Translations under genes and position numbers: made by a program | From: 58-81 sp012729145 | GTDB lineage: Bacteria; Synergistota; Synergistia; Synergistales; Thermovirgaceae | Direction: 5' to 3' | DNA: 64,000 nucleotides | Assembly: GCA_040770625.1 (NCBI GenBank) | Contig: JAXGIW010000001.1 | Location: 62,001 to 126,000, forward strand | Notes under the pieces: model-generated | The model's database searches: none | Seen by the model: only the letters and a program-made list of their open reading frames with translations | Told to the model about the DNA's origin: nothing | Shown: piece by piece, positions 1 to 8,304 of the stretch | Position numbering within the stretch: the stretch's first letter is position 1 | Layout: each line of letters opens with the position of its first letter

Positions 1-93
1 GGGGTGAAAGTTCTTGCCCTCAGGCTCGGACAGCACATAGGTATAGCCCTGCTGCATGAGGTCGTTCACCGTTACTGTTGTTCCAGGGATCAC
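1..93 (-). CDS. 5' end of an unrecognised protein (cut by window edge)
   Basis: Only the first 31 codons are inside the window, reading leftwards. The GTG start at 93 is preceded at 5 nt by a clear GGAGG ribosome-binding site, and the reading frame (V-I-P-G-T-T-V-T-V-N-D-L-M-Q-Q-G...) is open to the edge. It begins 36 bp after the stop of the phosphoribosyltransferase gene on the same strand, so it is probably the third gene of that operon. The product cannot be identified from so short a piece. Confidence 0.6.
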   Translation of the reverse strand, partial: MIPGTTVTVNDLMQQGYTYVLSEPEGKNFHP

Positions 94-128
94 GATATCC
101 TCCAAAACCCGTCCAAAGAATCTTTTGC

Positions 129-677
129 TTACAAGGGGAAAACGGGTAGCCTCTCCAGGAAGACCAGGTCCGACCCGTCGTAGCCGCCCTCTTCGAGCAG
201 GACCGCCGCCTTGCAGACCACTTCTGCGCCGGCCTTCTCCAGGAGGCTCTGGACCGCCCTTAAAGACCCCCCTGTGGAGACCACATCGTCAACCACGCAG
301 ACCCGTTTGCCCTCTATCTTCTTCCTGTCAACTCCGTCCAGGACGAGGATCTGCTTGCCCTGGGTCGTAATGGAGAGGACCTCCTCCACCAGGGGTTCTT
401 CCATGTAGCTTTTTACGGACTTGCGGACCGTCACGTAGTTGACGCCAAGCCGCCGGGCAATGGAGTGGGTCAGGGGTATCCCCTTGGCTTCAAGACAGAC
501 CAGCATATCGATCCTGCCCGCGGGTAGCCTGGAGGCCAGATCCTCGGCTGTCTTCTCCACCAGCTCGGTGTCGCCCAGCATAACGAAGGATGCGATGATA
601 AGGTTCTCTGAAACCTTGACCTTGGGAAGCGCCCTTGTCAGACCTGCGACCTTAAGCTCGTAGAAACCGTTGCTCAC
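129..677 (-). CDS. Purine-type phosphoribosyltransferase (apt-like)
   Basis: 182-residue type I phosphoribosyltransferase. The PRPP-binding motif VCVVDDVVSTGGSL lies near residues 127-140, and an earlier CLEAKGIPLTH segment resembles the loop of adenine and xanthine phosphoribosyltransferases. Such enzymes join a purine base to PRPP to make the nucleotide in salvage. The start chosen is the GTG at 677, whose GTGA overlaps the stop of the upstream permease by 4 bp; the longer frame to 776 would overlap the permease by 100 bp and adds unrelated residues. Coupling to an NCS2 permease suggests uptake and trapping of a purine base. The exact base (adenine, xanthine or hypoxanthine) is not determined by the sequence. 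Length is normal for the family. Confidence 0.85.
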   Translation of the reverse strand: MSNGFYELKVAGLTRALPKVKVSENLIIASFVMLGDTELVEKTAEDLASRLPAGRIDMLVCLEAKGIPLTHSIARRLGVNYVTVRKSVKSYMEEPLVEEVLSITTQGKQILVLDGVDRKKIEGKRVCVVDDVVSTGGSLRAVQSLLEKAGAEVVCKAAVLLEEGGYDGSDLVFLERLPVFPL

Positions 678-1777
678 AGCCCGAACACCACCTTGATGGC
701 CAGTCCCGCCACCAGGCCGTAGAAGGGGTTCCACCTGGCCGAGACAAGCACCGTGCTGCCGATGACCATTCCCCATGGAGAAAAGCCGAAAGGACCTGCG
801 AACTCCGGGGCCATGGCAAGGGCACCCTGGATGTTCGTGGCGAAGGTGACGAATGTTCCCAGAATGAACAGGAAACCAGCTATGGAGGAACGGTGAACGT
901 ACCTTCCGATTGTTGGAAGAAGTTTGAAGAGAAGGATGGCCGCCATGATGCCCATCATCAGGACCGAGGAGAGGAGAGGCCGGGGTGCCGTAGCGGTTCC
1001 GGATATTATGGCCTCCACCGGGCCTCCACCGAAGAGGGTGGAACCGATATCGGCCAGGCTGGAGTAGATCGCCAGGTGATCTATGTTGGTTTCGGCCCCT
1101 GCTATGCTTCCGGTTATCTTGCCGAAGCTTATGTTGGCGCCAATGTTAAGGCAGGCCAGGGCGAGGGCCCCGAGAAGTACCCTCCTGTTGGTCCAGAACT
1201 TCCACTCGATGTTGCCGAAACGGAAGCGCTCATTCGCGAGATCAGCCACGGGTTCGTCCTTCACCAGGGTGGGGTACCGTTTAAGGAAGTTGTAGGCCAC
1301 AGTGGATACGATTACGGAGATAATTATCGTCTTGGCCAGATCCTTCGTCACGAACCAGACCGCCAGGGCCGAAGCCATGGAGACCATGCCCGAGTACTTC
1401 TCCGAGCGGAGCAGTTCTACAGAGACATAGGCCAGCATTATTCCGACGCCGGCCATCATGGACGTGACTATGATCGGGCCGATGAACTCGACTATCGCTT
1501 CGTTGAGCCCGAGCAACGATGGTATCAGCAGGAAGACCGCACCCCAGAAGACGAGGCTCAGGCGTTCCCTTATATCGTTGCCCATGGTCCCTGCGAGTGT
1601 GATGGTCTCGGCCTGGAAGGATATGGTAGCAACCGAGTTGAAGGCCAGAGAACCCACTATGCCTATGAGGAAGGCGATCGAAGTGGGCAAGGCCGCGAAC
1701 CCGAAGCTCAGGGCAAGGATACCCTGGGGGATACCGTTAAGAACTACCGCAATTGCCGTAAGAATATCAGTGATCAT
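674..1777 (-). CDS. NCS2-family nucleobase permease
   Basis: 367-residue polytopic membrane protein with roughly ten or more hydrophobic segments, resembling the NCS2 (AzgA-like) purine permeases, though shorter than AzgA proteins (about 430 aa). It probably imports a purine base by proton symport at the inner membrane. The ATG at 1777 is preferred over the GTG at 1789 because the AAGGAG sequence abuts that GTG but lies about 11 nt before the ATG. Its stop overlaps the phosphoribosyltransferase start by 4 bp, so the two are translationally coupled. I looked for a purine riboswitch in the 114-bp leader and saw none. Family assignment is good; substrate is inferred from the partner gene. Confidence 0.75.
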   Translation of the reverse strand: MITDILTAIAVVLNGIPQGILALSFGFAALPTSIAFLIGIVGSLAFNSVATISFQAETITLAGTMGNDIRERLSLVFWGAVFLLIPSLLGLNEAIVEFIGPIIVTSMMAGVGIMLAYVSVELLRSEKYSGMVSMASALAVWFVTKDLAKTIIISVIVSTVAYNFLKRYPTLVKDEPVADLANERFRFGNIEWKFWTNRRVLLGALALACLNIGANISFGKITGSIAGAETNIDHLAIYSSLADIGSTLFGGGPVEAIISGTATAPRPLLSSVLMMGIMAAILLFKLLPTIGRYVHRSSIAGFLFILGTFVTFATNIQGALAMAPEFAGPFGFSPWGMVIGSTVLVSARWNPFYGLVAGLAIKVVFGL

Positions 1778-1890
1778 GACAGCGGACACTCCTTATCTTA
1801 CATTTACGCCCATGATGACGTTAATGTGAGGTGTTATATCGAAAAGAGTATAGCGCTGATGTCCTCCACAGAAAAGCCCTTCCCCGTATC

Positions 1891-3453
1891 TCAATCGACA
1901 GATTCTCTTTCGAAGCGGCTTACAAGGTCCCCGTCTTCGTCGGTTATCACAAAAGCGAAGGCCTTCCCCTCGGGATCAAGTTCGAAACGGACCATTCCGA
2001 GCGGCCCCTCGTCAAGGCCTTCCATCTCGCAGATGAATGTATCCCGGTTCCAGTGCCTGAGATCTGCGTCCACTCCCCTGGGCCCCATCCTCAGGAAAAA
2101 TCTTCCCTGGTGCTGCATTACCCTGACCTTGCCCACTAGGGGGCTTTCGTAGACTCCCGCGTAAGCCGCAAAAGGAAGCGGTGGGTGGGCGTTTTTGGGC
2201 GGTTTTATCCCCTCGGCGGAACTTTTCAGCTGCTCCTGCCAACCCTCCAATGCCTTGCCCAGATGTTCACCCGGTGACGGGTTCCCGCAGTAGAGGTCGA
2301 CAAAGGTCAGACCCAGCGCATCAGTTGCGGGCGTAACAAGGTTGGAGAGGATCACTATGCCCAGGTCCAGCTCCGGCACGAGCATGACAAGGGTGCCGCT
2401 CCCGGAGGTTGCGCCATTGTGCCAGATCAGGGGGTAGGGATGATACTCGGACTTCAACCAGCCCATGCAGTAGCTGTTCCTCCCGCTCCCTATGGGAGTC
2501 TGTGGTACATGGGTGGCAAGCAGGTTCTCCTGTTCCATGATCTTCGTGCCCTGGTAGGTTCCTTCACCCAGCTGGAATATCATCCATTTTGACATGTCGA
2601 TGATATTCGAATTGATGCCTCCCGCAGGCCCATAGACATAGGGCCAATTGAAAAGGAACCAGTCCTCGGGGATGGCCTTAACCTTTCCCTCCTCCAGCAG
2701 GTGGAAGGTTGACCGGTCTGCCGTCAGGAGTAGCTCTGCCATCGAACAGGTCGTGGCCGACATCCCCAGGGGGTCAAGTATCCTTTTTTTGAGGTTCTGT
2801 CCCCAGGAAAGTCCTGTCTTGGCCTCAACTACTGCTGCCGCTGTCACCCACAGGTTGTTGACGTAGGAGAACTCCGACCTGAAGCTGTAAACGGGCGGAA
2901 TATTGGCAGTGGAACGGACAATGTAGTCCCTGTCGAAACCGATCATCGCCAGGAAGTCGCCAGCGTAGGGCTTCATGCCACTGTGCTGGGCCATAAGGTC
3001 CCTGACCTGGAACTCCTCTGTGACCCAGGGGTCGGCCATGGCAAAATAGGGAAGGTGCATTATGACCCTGTCCTTCCAACCGACCTTCCCCTCCTCCACC
3101 ACGGACGCCACCAGGGTGGCGGTAAAAGCCTTGGAGGTGGAACCGATCTGGAAGACGGTCCTGGTAGTTACAGGATCGACCCCGCCGAGCTTCTTTACCC
3201 CAAAGCCCTTCTGGTATATCAACTCCCCTCCCTGGACAACGGCCACTGCCATGCCTGGTATCTGGAAACTCTGAAGGGTTCTGGCGATCCTGGATTCTAA
3301 GTCCCTGAATATGACCTCAAGCTCAGGATCCGAAGGCCTTTCCTGCCTGGCAAGGGCCTGGGCTTCGAGTCCTGTGAACAGAAGAGGCACCAGAACAATG
3401 GCCAGGAACACTAGCCGGACACGGCCTTTCAACGCATAACGGATGTTTCCCAC
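1891..3453 (-). CDS. Serine hydrolase of the beta-lactamase class C / penicillin-binding family
   Basis: About 520 residues. An N-terminal membrane segment or signal peptide (residues 13-33, ending near GLEAQA) sends it to the periplasm. The catalytic domain shows the SxxK motif GSTSK (Ser105, Lys108), a YxN-type motif YVN (Tyr197) and an HNG third motif, as in AmpC-like esterases and D-aminopeptidases. A C-terminal beta-domain of about 130 residues follows, as in the Pab87/EstB-like group. The GTG start at 3453 follows GGAGGTGATACC. Likely roles are hydrolysis of peptides, esters or D-amino-acyl bonds; substrate cannot be told and beta-lactam resistance should not be assumed. No terminator was seen between it and the permease. 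Confidence 0.85.
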   Translation of the reverse strand: MGNIRYALKGRVRLVFLAIVLVPLLFTGLEAQALARQERPSDPELEVIFRDLESRIARTLQSFQIPGMAVAVVQGGELIYQKGFGVKKLGGVDPVTTRTVFQIGSTSKAFTATLVASVVEEGKVGWKDRVIMHLPYFAMADPWVTEEFQVRDLMAQHSGMKPYAGDFLAMIGFDRDYIVRSTANIPPVYSFRSEFSYVNNLWVTAAAVVEAKTGLSWGQNLKKRILDPLGMSATTCSMAELLLTADRSTFHLLEEGKVKAIPEDWFLFNWPYVYGPAGGINSNIIDMSKWMIFQLGEGTYQGTKIMEQENLLATHVPQTPIGSGRNSYCMGWLKSEYHPYPLIWHNGATSGSGTLVMLVPELDLGIVILSNLVTPATDALGLTFVDLYCGNPSPGEHLGKALEGWQEQLKSSAEGIKPPKNAHPPLPFAAYAGVYESPLVGKVRVMQHQGRFFLRMGPRGVDADLRHWNRDTFICEMEGLDEGPLGMVRFELDPEGKAFAFVITDEDGDLVSRFERESVD

Positions 3454-3540
3454 GGTATCACCTCCAGAATGGCTTGATACAGTCTTATTATCTATCATAG
3501 TAAGGGGGTATGAACAGGACAGTAAGACCCGATGCATTTT

Positions 3541-3569
3541 TTGACATCCACAAAACAGGCGTATAGTAT
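3541..3569 (+). promoter_or_regulatory. Sigma70-type promoter for the DUF202 gene
   Basis: TTGACA (3541-3546), a 17-bp spacer and TAGTAT (3564-3569). It lies about 50 bp before the ATG of the rightward membrane protein gene, in the divergent gap with the serine hydrolase. Confidence 0.75.
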
Positions 3570-3620
3570 TGAGCGACGATACTGCCCGACAACATGACAC
3601 TGGCAAGGAAAAGGGAGACC

Positions 3621-4016
3621 ATGGCGAAAAAAAAGAAGGCCGAAAAGGCTGAAAGACCTGACGGGACAGCCGAAGAAATAGAGGAGACCCAGGATTCGCC
3701 TTACTCCAGGTTCAGCGCCGATGTGCTGATCCTGAGGGACGAACTGGCCATTGACAGGACTCTCCTGGCAAACGAGAGGACCCTTCTGGCGTACCTGCGT
3801 TCAGCGGTAGCGCTGATCCTGGCCGGCTTTACCATGATCCACTTCTCTGCTGACGTTAGCTGGTTCTGGCTTGCCGGTTTCGTCTCCATCCCGGTGGGGG
3901 TCCTCGCCGGGCTGGTCGGTATAGTTCGGTTCAGGAACATGAACAGGATGATCACGCGCATCCGCAGGCAAATAAAGCAGGAAACACAAGAATCGGAAGA
4001 GATGGTGACGGGGTAA
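3621..4016 (+). CDS. DUF202 (YidH-like) small membrane protein
   Basis: 131 residues. A charged Lys/Glu-rich N-terminus is followed by the DUF202 signature LANERTLLAYLRSAVALI and two or three hydrophobic helices, then a basic tail. Length is typical of this inner-membrane family, whose function is unknown. The ATG at 3621 follows AAGGGAGACC; the in-frame ATG at 3594 lacks a good ribosome-binding site. A sigma70-type promoter sits directly upstream and the gene appears monocistronic, ending before a 600-bp repeat-rich spacer. Confidence 0.8.
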   Translation: MAKKKKAEKAERPDGTAEEIEETQDSPYSRFSADVLILRDELAIDRTLLANERTLLAYLRSAVALILAGFTMIHFSADVSWFWLAGFVSIPVGVLAGLVGIVRFRNMNRMITRIRRQIKQETQESEEMVTG

Positions 4017-4026
4017 ACACCAAGGG

Positions 4027-4074
4027 CGTGACTCGTTACTCGTACCCTGTCGCTGCGCTTGGGGCACCTTGTGA
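4027..4074 (+). repeat. Heptad tract plus left arm of a 33-bp inverted repeat
   Basis: CGTGACT CGTTACT CGTACCC at 4027-4047 is a degenerate 7-nt tandem. From 4042 to 4074 the sequence is exactly the reverse complement of 4439-4471. The DNA that follows (TGACTGGGGAAACAGGAGC, from 4079) recurs with slight changes near 43164. Confidence 0.85.
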
Positions 4075-4108
4075 TGCGTGACTGGGGAAACAGGAGCAGG
4101 GTCAACTG

Positions 4109-4211
4109 CGTAAACGGTGAACGGTCAACGGTGAACGGTAAACCCCACCCCAAAGCAAGGGCAAAAACCTACAAACATTTGCACCGCAGTGGTCGCAGAG
4201 GTGGACACAGA
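4109..4211 (+). repeat. Heptad repeat and 90-bp direct repeat, copy A
   Basis: Four to five tandem GTNAACG heptads (4109-4143) run into unique-looking sequence. From 4122 to 4211 it matches 6408-6497 in 89 of 90 positions; the only difference is A at 4142 against G at 6428. The two copies are in the same orientation on either side of pruA. No open reading frame or transposase is associated. Confidence 0.9.
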
Positions 4212-4438
4212 GAAAACAAAAACTTCTTTGTGTGAAGACCCTAAATCTAAAACATTTTCACCGCAGAGGGACGCAGACGAAGCACCTCGTTGGATCACCT
4301 CGGTAGGCTTCGCTCTGCCCTAGCTGGCGTACCGCCAGCTTAGGGTAGGAGAGCAAGAGACGAAGTGCCCCGACCGCAGGAAGGGGTAGAGAACCAGGAT
4401 ATTTCTATGGGTTGAAAAAACCAGTAACGAGTCACGAG
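4212..4438. other. Repeat-rich spacer without genes
   Basis: No supported gene. It holds a CACCGCAGAGG-type motif, a near-palindromic hairpin around 4317-4345 (CCCTAGCTGGCG against CGCCAGCTTAGGG), and at 4360-4397 a stretch (ACGAAGTGCCCCGACC and following) that reappears at 6497-6535. Copy B of the direct repeat runs straight into this stretch, so relative to it about 150 bp are inserted here. Confidence 0.6.
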
Positions 4439-4480
4439 TCACAAGGTGCCCCAAGCGCAGCGACAGGGTACAAGTTACGG
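4421..4480 (-). repeat. Right arm of the 33-bp inverted repeat with heptads
   Basis: 4439-4471 is the perfect reverse complement of 4042-4074. The arm is again bordered by heptads of the CGTGACT / CGTTACT type on the minus strand (4421-4440). Confidence 0.85.
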
Positions 4481-4573
4481 CCCTTTGCACCGCAGACAAA
4501 GCCCCTCGCAGGGAAACCTCGGACGATGTCAGGAATGACGGCCATTCAGCCACATATCAGGACCCTTACCCTG

Positions 4574-4612
4574 GAACAACAAAGCCCTCCGCCGGGGTTG
4601 CCGGCGGAGGGC
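4574..4612 (-). terminator. Rho-independent terminator of pruA
   Basis: Perfect 12-bp stem (4584-4595 with 4601-4612, GCCCTCCGCCGG arms) followed on the minus strand by a T-rich CTTTGTTGTT. It begins 16 bp past the pruA stop. Confidence 0.85.
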
Positions 4613-4627
4613 TTGCTAAAAAAACGG

Positions 4628-6259
4628 CTACTCCTCTTCCATGAAGGGGTAGCGGTAATGCCTCGGGGGCAGGAGGTTTTCCTTTACCGTCCTGGGACTG
4701 ACCCATCTCAGAAGATTGAGCTGGCTTCCCGCCTTGTCGTTGGTACCCGACCTCCTGGACCCCCCGAAGGGCTGCTGCCCTACTACAGCTCCAGTGGGTT
4801 TGTCGTTGATGTAGAAATTCCCGGCGGCATACCTGAGCCTTCGGCAGGCCTCCATCAGGCAGTAACGGTCTTTCCCGAACACTGCGCCGGTAAGCGCGTA
4901 GGGCGATGTCTTGTCGCACAGCTCAAGGGTTTCGCTGTAGGCGCTGTCCTCGTAGACGAATGCTGACAGGACCGGCCCGAATATCTCTTCCTGCATCGTT
5001 GCAAAGTACGGGTCCTGAACCTCGATAACCGTCGGCCGGATGAAGTAACCGACGGAACGGTCGCCGCCCCCTCCGGCAATTATGGCCGCGTGGGGAGAGG
5101 CTTTTGCCATGTCGATATAACCCATGACCTTATCGAAGGCCGTCTCGTCTATAACGGCATTGCAGAAATTCCTGAAGTCTCGTACGTCCCCCATCTTTAA
5201 TTCCTCCGTCCAGCCGACCAGCAGTTCCCTGGTTTTCTTCCAGAGGGAGCGGGGGATGTAGACCCTTGATGCAGCTGAGCATTTCTGTCCCTGGTATTCG
5301 AATGCCCCCCTCACCAGGGCCGTTGCAAGTTCCTCGGGGTCGGCCGATGGATGGGCGAAAACGAAATCCTTGCCCCCCGTCTCCCCCACCAGCCTGGGAT
5401 AACAGTTGTAGTTGTCCATGTTCGACGCAACGTTTTTCCAGAGGGTCTGGAAGGTTTTCGTTGAGCCGGTGAAGTGGAGCCCTGCCATGTCGGGATGGGA
5501 GAGGACCGTATCGGCGAAGGATCCGCTTGGTCCCGGCACGAAATTGATGACCCCTTCGGGCATACCCGCCTCTTCGAAGATCTTCATCAGGTAATAACCC
5601 GAAAGAACGGCTGTGGTCGCCGGCTTCCACACCGTTGTGTTGGCCATCAGGGCCACGGACATGTTCAGGTTCATTGCTATCGCCGTAAAGTTGAAGGGTG
5701 TCACTGTGAAAACGAAGCCTTCCAGGGGCCTGTATTCCAGTCGATTTACGCTGTCACCCCCCGGAAGGGGCTGGCCTTCGTAGATGTTGGACGTAAAATG
5801 GACGTTGAACCTGAGGTAGTCTATGGATTCGCATACGGCGTCTATCTCGGCCTGGTAGACGTTCTTGCCCTGACCGAGCATTGTCGCGGCATTTATCAGG
5901 TGCCTGTGTTTCTTGCTCATCAGTTCCGCCGCTCTCAGCATGATCGAACTTCGCTCGACCCATGACAGGCTTGCCCAGAGCTTTTGGGCCTTAAGTGCCG
6001 ACTCGATGGCAAGCAGGGCTTCTTTGGGGCCTGTCTTATGGTAGGTGGCCAGGCAATGGCCATGATCATGGGGCATAACCACTTGTCCGGTGTTCCCGGT
6101 GCGTACTTCCTTACCCCCGATAATGAGCGGAATCTCGATCTCCTGTCCGGCCTGCCTTTGGAGTTCCTTCTTCAGGAGTTGCCTCTCCGGCGAACCTGGG
6201 GAATAAGACAGTACGGGTTCGTTTGAAGGAAGACCGAAACGGAATATCGCCTGGTTCAT
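4628..6259 (-). CDS. pruA: 1-pyrroline-5-carboxylate dehydrogenase
   Basis: 543-residue aldehyde dehydrogenase of the group-specific P5CDH type, oxidising L-glutamate 5-semialdehyde to glutamate with NAD+ (proline/arginine catabolism). Visible features: VTPFNFTAIA, the FTGST cofactor loop, the catalytic-base motif GETGGKDFV (Glu293) and nucleophile motif GQKCSAASRVY (Cys327), and the C-terminal PFGGSRRSGTNDKAG. Length matches the family (about 540 aa). The ATG at 6259 with GGGG eight nt upstream is preferred to the in-frame GTG at 6268. No proline dehydrogenase is nearby. It is a stand-alone gene flanked by 90-bp direct repeats and closed by a strong terminator. Confidence 0.93.
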   Translation of the reverse strand: MNQAIFRFGLPSNEPVLSYSPGSPERQLLKKELQRQAGQEIEIPLIIGGKEVRTGNTGQVVMPHDHGHCLATYHKTGPKEALLAIESALKAQKLWASLSWVERSSIMLRAAELMSKKHRHLINAATMLGQGKNVYQAEIDAVCESIDYLRFNVHFTSNIYEGQPLPGGDSVNRLEYRPLEGFVFTVTPFNFTAIAMNLNMSVALMANTTVWKPATTAVLSGYYLMKIFEEAGMPEGVINFVPGPSGSFADTVLSHPDMAGLHFTGSTKTFQTLWKNVASNMDNYNCYPRLVGETGGKDFVFAHPSADPEELATALVRGAFEYQGQKCSAASRVYIPRSLWKKTRELLVGWTEELKMGDVRDFRNFCNAVIDETAFDKVMGYIDMAKASPHAAIIAGGGGDRSVGYFIRPTVIEVQDPYFATMQEEIFGPVLSAFVYEDSAYSETLELCDKTSPYALTGAVFGKDRYCLMEACRRLRYAAGNFYINDKPTGAVVGQQPFGGSRRSGTNDKAGSQLNLLRWVSPRTVKENLLPPRHYRYPFMEEE

Positions 6260-6670
6260 GGATATCACCCCTTACAGAGTAGTTATTGGCCCTTTATGGT
6301 GTCATCATTGTACAGGAAGGATGAGGAGAAAATCCAAATTCAGACTACAGAAGTCAGACTGCAAGGCATCAGGAAGGGCAAAAAATCCGTGAGACGTAAG
6401 GCGAAAGCGGTCAACGGTGAACGGTAAGCCCCACCCCAAAGCAAGGGCAAAAACCTACAAACATTTGCACCGCAGTGGTCGCAGAGGTGGACACAGACGA
6501 AGTGCTCCGACCTCAGGAAGGGGTAGAAAAGCGATTTTTGGGAGAGGCAAACCCGGAACCAAGGCTAAACTTTGCACCGCAGACAAGGCACCCTGCGCTG
6601 GCCCACCGTCGGCGAAGGATAATTCCGCAGATAGATATTGGGGGTCTGGATGCACTGTCCGAAAAATGTG
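6260..6670. other. Spacer between pruA and the tRNA cluster
   Basis: No gene supported. It contains copy B of the direct repeat and further short motifs shared with the spacer left of pruA, for example TTTGCACCGCAGACAA at about 6571 and about 4486. Confidence 0.6.
6408..6497 (+). repeat. 90-bp direct repeat, copy B
   Basis: Same orientation as 4122-4211, one mismatch. It begins with two GTNAACG heptads and continues into the shared segment ending GTGGACACAGA. Confidence 0.9.
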
Positions 6671-6699
6671 TTGACAGACTTTATGGAGGTCGATATACT
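6671..6699 (+). promoter_or_regulatory. Promoter of the six-tRNA cluster
   Basis: TTGACA (6671-6676), 17-bp spacer, TATACT (6694-6699), 26 bp before the first tRNA. A GC-rich stretch (GCCTTCGCGCC) follows the -10 box, as in stringently controlled stable-RNA promoters. Confidence 0.85.
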
Positions 6700-6725
6700 A
6701 GCCTTCGCGCCACTCAGGCGCATAG

Positions 6726-6800
6726 GGGCGGATAGCTCAGCGGAAGAGCACCTGCCTTACAAGCAGGGGGTCACAGGTTCGAACCCTGTTTCGCCCACCA
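6726..6800 (+). tRNA. tRNA-Val (TAC)
   Basis: Full cloverleaf with acceptor GGGCGGA/TTCGCCC, anticodon stem CCTGC/GCAGG around loop CTTACAA (anticodon TAC), GGTTCGAACC T-arm and an encoded CCA. First gene of a six-tRNA array. Confidence 0.96.
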
Positions 6801-6832
6801 GGAATCTTCTCAATGGTTATAATAGATAGCAC

Positions 6833-6909
6833 GGGGTTGTAGCTCAGTCGGTTAGAGCGCCGGCCTGTCACGCCGGAGGTCGCGAGTTCGAGTCTCGTCA
6901 GCCCCGCCA
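6833..6909 (+). tRNA. tRNA-Asp (GTC)
   Basis: Acceptor GGGGTTG/CAGCCCC, anticodon stem CCGGC/GCCGG with loop CTGTCAC (anticodon GTC), G discriminator, encoded CCA. Confidence 0.96.
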
Positions 6910-6924
6910 CTTCCTTGAAAAAAG

Positions 6925-7000
<76 letters not shown>

Positions 7001-7020
7001 AATGAACACAGAGATGAGAG

Positions 7021-7095
7021 GCGGAAGTAGCTCAGGGGTAGAGCACAACCTTGCCAAGGTTGGGGTCGCGGGTTCAAATCCCGTCTTCCGCTCCA
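7021..7095 (+). tRNA. tRNA-Gly (GCC)
   Basis: Acceptor GCGGAAG/CTTCCGC, anticodon stem CAACC/GGTTG with loop TTGCCAA (anticodon GCC), T discriminator, encoded CCA. Confidence 0.96.
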
Positions 7096-7107
7096 TTTTT
7101 TGTTGAG

Positions 7108-7181
7108 GGCGGCATAGCCAAGTGGTAAGGCAGAGGACTGCAAATCCTTTATCCCCGGTTCGAATCCGGGTGCCGCCTCCA
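7108..7181 (+). tRNA. tRNA-Cys (GCA)
   Basis: Acceptor GGCGGCA/TGCCGCC, anticodon stem AGGA/TCCT with loop CTGCAAA (anticodon GCA), T discriminator, encoded CCA. Confidence 0.96.
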
Positions 7182-7209
7182 CTTCAGCCCTTTTGGAGAA
7201 GTCCAGTAT

Positions 7210-7285
7210 TCCTCGGTAGCTCAATAGGCAGAGCGGGTGGCTGTTAACCACTAGGTTGCAGGTTCGAGTCCTGCCCGAGGAGCCA
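7210..7285 (+). tRNA. tRNA-Asn (GTT)
   Basis: Acceptor TCCTCGG/CCGAGGA, anticodon stem GGTGG/CCACT with loop CTGTTAA (anticodon GTT), G discriminator, encoded CCA. Last tRNA of the array. Confidence 0.96.
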
Positions 7286-7297
7286 ATAAAAAACATC

Positions 7298-7323
7298 ACG
7301 GCCAGGGAACTGGCCGTTTTTTA
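7298..7323 (+). terminator. Terminator of the tRNA cluster
   Basis: Perfect 8-bp stem ACGGCCAG/CTGGCCGT with GGAA loop followed by a run of T. Confidence 0.9.
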
Positions 7324-7423
7324 TTGCGGGCAGCAACGGACCCTCTTCTTGATGTATCCTTCTGACATGACTTTCATATCCAGTTTTCCACTTCGACCAT
7401 CAAACCGGGGAGGAAATGACACC

Positions 7424-8284
7424 ATGAACAAGCAGGTCTTAATTGACGCCGCCATCCGGTTCACAAGAAGCTCCGAAGAAAACATCATCAGCGATCCTGT
7501 CGCCCTGTCGGAATCAGTAAAAGGACTCGTCATCTTTGACGACCCGATATTTTCCTTTGCCAGAGCCGATGACGATCTTTTCTCAACTTTGAAAAAGCCG
7601 TCTGTCATCGGCGAACACTTTCTCCTACCGCATGAATGGCTGGAAGGTGCAAAGACCGTCATCTCATTTTTCCTTCCTTTCAGCGAAGCCGTCAGAACAA
7701 GCAACAGCCGGGAGAGCACCTGGCCATCGGATGGCTGGCTCCATGGAAGGATCGAAGGGCAGGCTTTTCTGAAGAGTATGTGCCTGAAACTACAGGATGA
7801 CCTTGCCGAAGCCGGCTTCAGGAGCATTATCCCGCTGACGGACAGCCGGTTCCGGAGCAGGTCCGGCCCTGGAAAGACAAGGGATGAGGCAGGCAAAGGC
7901 GGCCAAGGGATCCCATATTATACAAGCAACTGGTCGGAGAGGCACATTGCATGGGTCTGCGGGCTGGGGTCATTCGGCCTTTCCAGGGGGCTTGTTACTT
8001 CAAAAGGCGTTGCGGGGAGGTTCGGCAGCCTTGTGACAGATCTGCAAGTCGAGCCGGACGGGGAACGTCACGAAAGCTTCCTGTCTTTCTGCAGTTCCTG
8101 CGGATCATGCATAAAAAATTGCCCCGTCAATGCGATATCCTTCGAGCACGGAAAGGATCAGGACATCTGTTCCAAGTTCCAGGACGAGATCAAGGAAAAG
8201 TTCAAGCCCCGCTACGGGTGCGGAAAGTGCCAGGTGGGCGTCCCATGCGAGAAAAACATGCCTGGTAGAAGGGGAAAGATCTAG
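7424..8284 (+). CDS. QueG-like 4Fe-4S protein
   Basis: 286 residues. The middle carries WSERHIAWVCGLGSFGLSRG and RFGSLVTDL, matching the substrate/cofactor region of epoxyqueuosine reductase and reductive-dehalogenase-like proteins. The C-terminus has a ferredoxin-type cluster motif CSSCGSCIKNCP and a second cysteine set CGKCQVGVPCE. It is clearly shorter than QueG (about 340-380 aa) and lacks the C-terminal HEAT-like part, so it is an iron-sulfur oxidoreductase of unknown substrate rather than a proven tRNA-queuosine enzyme. The ATG at 7424 follows GGGGAGGAAATGACACC; the longer frame from 7256 would start inside tRNA-Asn and is rejected. No redox partner is adjacent. Confidence 0.8.
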   Translation: MNKQVLIDAAIRFTRSSEENIISDPVALSESVKGLVIFDDPIFSFARADDDLFSTLKKPSVIGEHFLLPHEWLEGAKTVISFFLPFSEAVRTSNSRESTWPSDGWLHGRIEGQAFLKSMCLKLQDDLAEAGFRSIIPLTDSRFRSRSGPGKTRDEAGKGGQGIPYYTSNWSERHIAWVCGLGSFGLSRGLVTSKGVAGRFGSLVTDLQVEPDGERHESFLSFCSSCGSCIKNCPVNAISFEHGKDQDICSKFQDEIKEKFKPRYGCGKCQVGVPCEKNMPGRRGKI

Positions 8285-8304
8285 ATCTTCAGAAAAGGGC
8301 GGCT

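Noticed and set aside
1778..1890. Possible purine riboswitch before the NCS2 permease
   Set aside because: The conserved purine-aptamer core and paired loops are not seen in this 113-bp gap.
893..2152. Long open frame (419 codons) opposite the purine permease
   Set aside because: Gly/Asp/His/Arg-rich and repetitive composition, no ribosome-binding site, and fully antisense to a clear membrane protein.
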